Part shown: positions 45,757 to 48,223 of the stretch, piece by piece | Layout: each line of letters begins with the position of its first letter | How positions within the stretch are numbered: position 1 is the stretch's first letter | Origin: an uncultured Prochlorococcus sp. | Lineage (GTDB): Bacteria; Cyanobacteriota; Cyanobacteriia; PCC-6307; Cyanobiaceae | Assembly (NCBI GenBank): GCA_902518475.1 | Contig: CABYGI010000007.1 | Location: 1 to 48,223, forward strand | Direction: 5' to 3' | DNA: 48,223 nt | The notes under the pieces: generated by a model | The model's database searches: none | Seen by the model: the letters and a program-made list of their open reading frames with translations, nothing else | Told to the model about the DNA's origin: nothing | Position numbers and translations under genes: made by a program

Positions 45757-46800
45757 ATGAGCTTGTCCAACACATCTGCTAATAAGAATATTCCAAACTC
45801 TGTTCCTAGCGAACGTTTATGGTTAAGGTCAGAATTAATGGGAACACAAGTGATAACTACTGATACTGGTAGGCGGCTAGGTGTAGTTGGCGAAGTCGTT
45901 GTTGATATCGATAGAAGAGAGGTGGTCGCTTTGGGATTAAGAGATAATCCACTGACAAGATTTTTACCAGGTTTGCCAAAATGGATGCCTTTAGAAAGTA
46001 TAAAACAAGTTGGAGATGTCATATTAGTTGACTCCTTAGATTCTTTGAGTGAAGGTTTTTCTCCAGAAAGATATGGAAAGGTAATTAATTGTCAAGTGAT
46101 TACAGAATCTGGACAACTTTTAGGAAGAGTTCTTGGCTTTTCTTTTGATATTGAGACTGGGGTTTTGATATCTCTTGTTATGGGTGCTGTTGGTGTTCCG
46201 CTTTTAGGTGAGGGAGTTTTAAGTACTTGGGAAATACCTGTTGAGGAAATTGTAAGTAGTGGTACTGATAGGATAATTGTTTATGAAGGTGCTGAAGAGA
46301 AATTGAAGCAACTAAGCAGTGGACTACTTGAGAAACTTGGAGTCGGAGGCTCTTCATGGGATGAAAGGGAAGCAAATGGATACTCAGCAAATCTTGTGCC
46401 TGTTGAGAATCAGTTACTTTCAGGTTCTGAATCAGAACAGCAAAACAACGTGGTCGGGGAATATGAAGAAGTTGTTGAACAAGATGATTATGAAGATGAT
46501 TATGAAGATGAACTTGAGTATGTTGAAATAAAGGATTCTTCAGAGGAAATAAAAAATAGAAAAAAGTTATACATGGATAATGATTATTCTGATCAGATCG
46601 AGAATCAAAATAATGTTAATCAAATTGATGAAGAAAACAATATTGATTTTAAGCCTAAGAAACAATCAACTCCTAATTTAGCTTCGAAAAGACCAATTCA
46701 AAATGCAACTGAAACTTTAGATATTGAACCAATAGATGAACAAAATTTAGTTCAAGATAATAAAAAATCAGAAAAATTTGAAATTGATGATCCTTGGTAA
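45757..46800 (+). CDS. PRC-barrel domain protein with acidic tail
   Basis: Two PRC-barrel-like units occur in the first half. One is around 25-95 (LMGTQVITTDTGRRLGVVGEVVVDIDRREVVALGL). The other is around 107-180 (YGKVINCQVITESGQLLGRVLGFSFD, ending VEEIVSSGTDRIIVYEG). PRC barrels act in RNA processing (RimM) and photosynthetic reaction-centre assembly. The second half (about 205-347) is a disordered, strongly acidic tail (VVEQDDYEDDYEDELEYVEI) rich in Asn, Glu and Asp. The 347-aa product follows smc by 45 bp on the same strand. The role is unknown. Confidence 0.82.
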   Translation: MSLSNTSANKNIPNSVPSERLWLRSELMGTQVITTDTGRRLGVVGEVVVDIDRREVVALGLRDNPLTRFLPGLPKWMPLESIKQVGDVILVDSLDSLSEGFSPERYGKVINCQVITESGQLLGRVLGFSFDIETGVLISLVMGAVGVPLLGEGVLSTWEIPVEEIVSSGTDRIIVYEGAEEKLKQLSSGLLEKLGVGGSSWDEREANGYSANLVPVENQLLSGSESEQQNNVVGEYEEVVEQDDYEDDYEDELEYVEIKDSSEEIKNRKKLYMDNDYSDQIENQNNVNQIDEENNIDFKPKKQSTPNLASKRPIQNATETLDIEPIDEQNLVQDNKKSEKFEIDDPW

Positions 46801-46803
46801 TTC

Positions 46804-48069
46804 TTAAAGTTTTTTTATTGAATTAATAATTATAGAAGCAAGTTTTTTTGCAGCACCTTTATCACCTCTTTCTTTGCTTAGATTTTCTCTAATACTTTTT
46901 AATTGATCTCTATTTTTAATAAGAAATAATACTTCTTTTGCAATTTTTCGGGGCGAAATATTACCTATCCTTTCAGGGATAATCATTCTTTTAGCTTTAA
47001 TATTTGGCCAAGCAAAAAACTTCTTTTTTTTTAAATAAAAATTTTTAATTATAAAAGTTAGGAATCTATTTATGAATGAAATTTTTCCAATTACTCCAAA
47101 AATACCATCCCAAGCATTCATCATATTTAAATGTTGAGTTGGTAGAACAACTATCATTGGAAGAGAAATTGCTGCTAATTCTGCAGTATTTGCTCCTACA
47201 GTAGTAATTGCAAGATCGCATTCTTTTAATATTTCATAGCAAGGATATTTCTTGATAAGAAAAATCTTTGTGTTTTTTGATGTTTCAATTACATAATCAA
47301 AAACAGAGTCTTTGAAGCTTTTAATTGTTTTGATTTTTGATGAGTAATATTTAGCAATTGGATTTTTGTTGCTTTGAAAAAATAAATATTCACTTTTATC
47401 AGTAGTTGGGGCAATGGGAATTATAAAATTTATATTTTGATTTTCTTCAGCGATATGATCTGCAACTTCTAAGAAGAAAGGAATTCCAACAGAAAGCTTT
47501 GCTTTCTTAGAACCAGGCAACAATGCTATGTAGTCTTTTTCCTTATTTCTGAATGATATTTCGCTATTCAATTTGATATCTGCCATCAAATCGCCAATGA
47601 CTTTACATTTATATTTATACTTTTTAGGTATTAACTCCTTTACTTTCACATTCATAGCAGCAATTTCGTTGGTCCATTTAGGCCATCGCGAAACCCATTC
47701 GGCGTATGTGATATTTAAATAACCTAATCTTTTAGCTAATAAAATGCTCCAAAATTGATCCCCACCAAGGAAAATAACTACTCCTTTTTTTGGCCACTCA
47801 GCAAAAGAATGTGGCTTTATTAATAATTTCCAAAAACTTTTGGATTTTGTAATTAAGTCGAATTTATTCCATGAATTTGCAACTAAAAATTCTTTACCAG
47901 TGGCATTTGGGCACGGAACAAGGACTAACCTGAGAGTGAAATCGTGTTTATCGTCATCACATAGTGATTTATTTATTTTGTTAAGCTCATCCACTACAGG
48001 ATTTACCCATGTAGTTAATTCGCCGGGACCATTTGAAACTATAACTACTGCAACTGATTTTTTTTTCAT
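46804..48069 (-). CDS. LpxB-like glycosyltransferase-fold protein
   Basis: I start at ATG 48069 (MKKKSVAVVIVSNGPGELTTWVNPVVDEL). The open frame continues to 48192, but that part is tRNA sequence. The 421-aa product resembles lipid-A-disaccharide synthase-related proteins (GT-B fold): SNGPGELTTW near the N-terminus, VIFLGGDQFWSILLAKRLG, IALLPGSKKAKL and LAITTVGANTAELAAISLPMIVVLPTQ, as in LpxB. True LpxB motifs are only partly kept, so it is a relative with unknown substrate. Its start is 25 bp downstream of the tRNA-Leu gene on the same strand, so it may be read through from it. Confidence 0.8.
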   Translation of the reverse strand: MKKKSVAVVIVSNGPGELTTWVNPVVDELNKINKSLCDDDKHDFTLRLVLVPCPNATGKEFLVANSWNKFDLITKSKSFWKLLIKPHSFAEWPKKGVVIFLGGDQFWSILLAKRLGYLNITYAEWVSRWPKWTNEIAAMNVKVKELIPKKYKYKCKVIGDLMADIKLNSEISFRNKEKDYIALLPGSKKAKLSVGIPFFLEVADHIAEENQNINFIIPIAPTTDKSEYLFFQSNKNPIAKYYSSKIKTIKSFKDSVFDYVIETSKNTKIFLIKKYPCYEILKECDLAITTVGANTAELAAISLPMIVVLPTQHLNMMNAWDGIFGVIGKISFINRFLTFIIKNFYLKKKKFFAWPNIKAKRMIIPERIGNISPRKIAKEVLFLIKNRDQLKSIRENLSKERGDKGAAKKLASIIINSIKKL

Positions 48070-48094
48070 TGCAGTTAGACCAGAATACATCAAA

Positions 48095-48176
48095 TGCGGA
48101 CGGCGAGACTTGAACTCGCAAGGCCGAAGCCACACGCTCCTTAGACGTGCGCGTCTACCAATTCCGCCACGTCCGC
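48095..48176 (-). tRNA. tRNA-Leu (anticodon AAG)
   Basis: An 82-nt cloverleaf on the minus strand. The acceptor stem is GCGGACG/CGTCCGC. The D arm is GCGGAATTGGTAGACGC, the anticodon stem is CACGT/GCGTG with loop CTAAGGA, and the long variable arm TGGCTTCGGCCTT is of class II type. The T-arm is GCGAG/TTCAAGT/CTCGC and the discriminator is A. The loop gives anticodon AAG for CUU codons. CCA is not encoded (A is followed by TTTG). The type is clear from the long variable arm and D loop; a shifted loop reading is unlikely. Confidence 0.93.
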
Positions 48177-48180
48177 AAAG

Positions 48181-48210
48181 GGTTTTCGGCAACCGGCGGC
48201 TGTCAAAACC
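48181..48210. repeat. Inverted repeat with GC-rich centre beside the tRNA
   Basis: GGTTTT (48181-48186) and AAAACC (48205-48210) form a 6-bp inverted repeat around an 18-base GC-rich centre (containing CGGCAACCG and GGCGGC). This is far above the surrounding base composition. It sits four bases upstream of the tRNA 5' end. It may be a leader hairpin or part of a neighbouring gene outside the window. A TTGACA lies in it on the minus strand, but no matching -10 precedes the tRNA. Confidence 0.35.
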
Positions 48211-48223
48211 TTAAAACATCATA

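Noticed and set aside
48070..48192. N-terminal extension of the LpxB-like frame
   Set aside because: Those codons are the tRNA-Leu gene read in the same strand; the true start is at 48069.

Overview
The window is a compact, very AT-rich cyanobacterial chromosome segment. It most likely comes from a high-light Prochlorococcus. Supporting signs are the low GC, very short intergenic gaps, many small genes, TTG starts, a two-piece (permuted) tmRNA whose tag reads ANKIVSFSRQTAPVAA, and a flv3/flv1 flavodiiron pair. I recognise the gene order as typical of picocyanobacteria, but no database search was run and the species call is inference. There are no rRNA genes, insertion sequences, prophage modules or CRISPR arrays.

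Region 1 (1-5,003) holds the grpE tail, dnaJ, a TusA-like protein and rsgA on the plus strand. Facing them is a murC-murB-ebfC group on the minus strand. Region 2 (5,198-15,848) holds gap2 with its own terminator, thiL with a lumenal-type cyclophilin, efp-accB, pdxA with an atypical SDR protein, a two-cysteine small secreted protein, an HNH nuclease, an AbrB-type membrane protein, a class V aminotransferase and cbiD. Region 3 (15,904-25,172) holds guaA, a Cas4/RecB-like nuclease, two uncharacterised proteins, a class B PBP, and a flv3-flv1-FMN reductase operon for light-driven O2 photoreduction.

Region 4 (25,291-35,063) is housekeeping: alaS, speA, ndk, thiO, gatB, coaE and argJ. Region 5 (35,064-39,296) looks the most accessory. 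It holds a secreted protein with a YadA-like segment behind a promoter with an operator-like palindrome, an approximately 350-bp gene-free stretch, an orphan ParA ATPase overlapping a small membrane protein, an aldo/keto reductase, a 40-aa ORF and ssrA. Region 6 (39,297-48,223) holds a THUMP methyltransferase, a holin-X/DUF883-like pair, a 45-aa membrane peptide, a stand-alone LigD phosphoesterase-like protein, smc, a PRC-barrel protein, an LpxB-like protein and tRNA-Leu(AAG).

The genes mostly serve growth: chaperones, wall synthesis, cofactors (thiamine, B6, B12, CoA), translation and photosynthetic electron valves. I see no large unknown multi-gene system. The best candidates for undescribed biology are the ParA/membrane-protein pair with the neighbouring regulated YadA-like protein, the Cas4-like nuclease, the solo LigD-PE-like protein and several tiny conserved-looking ORFs.
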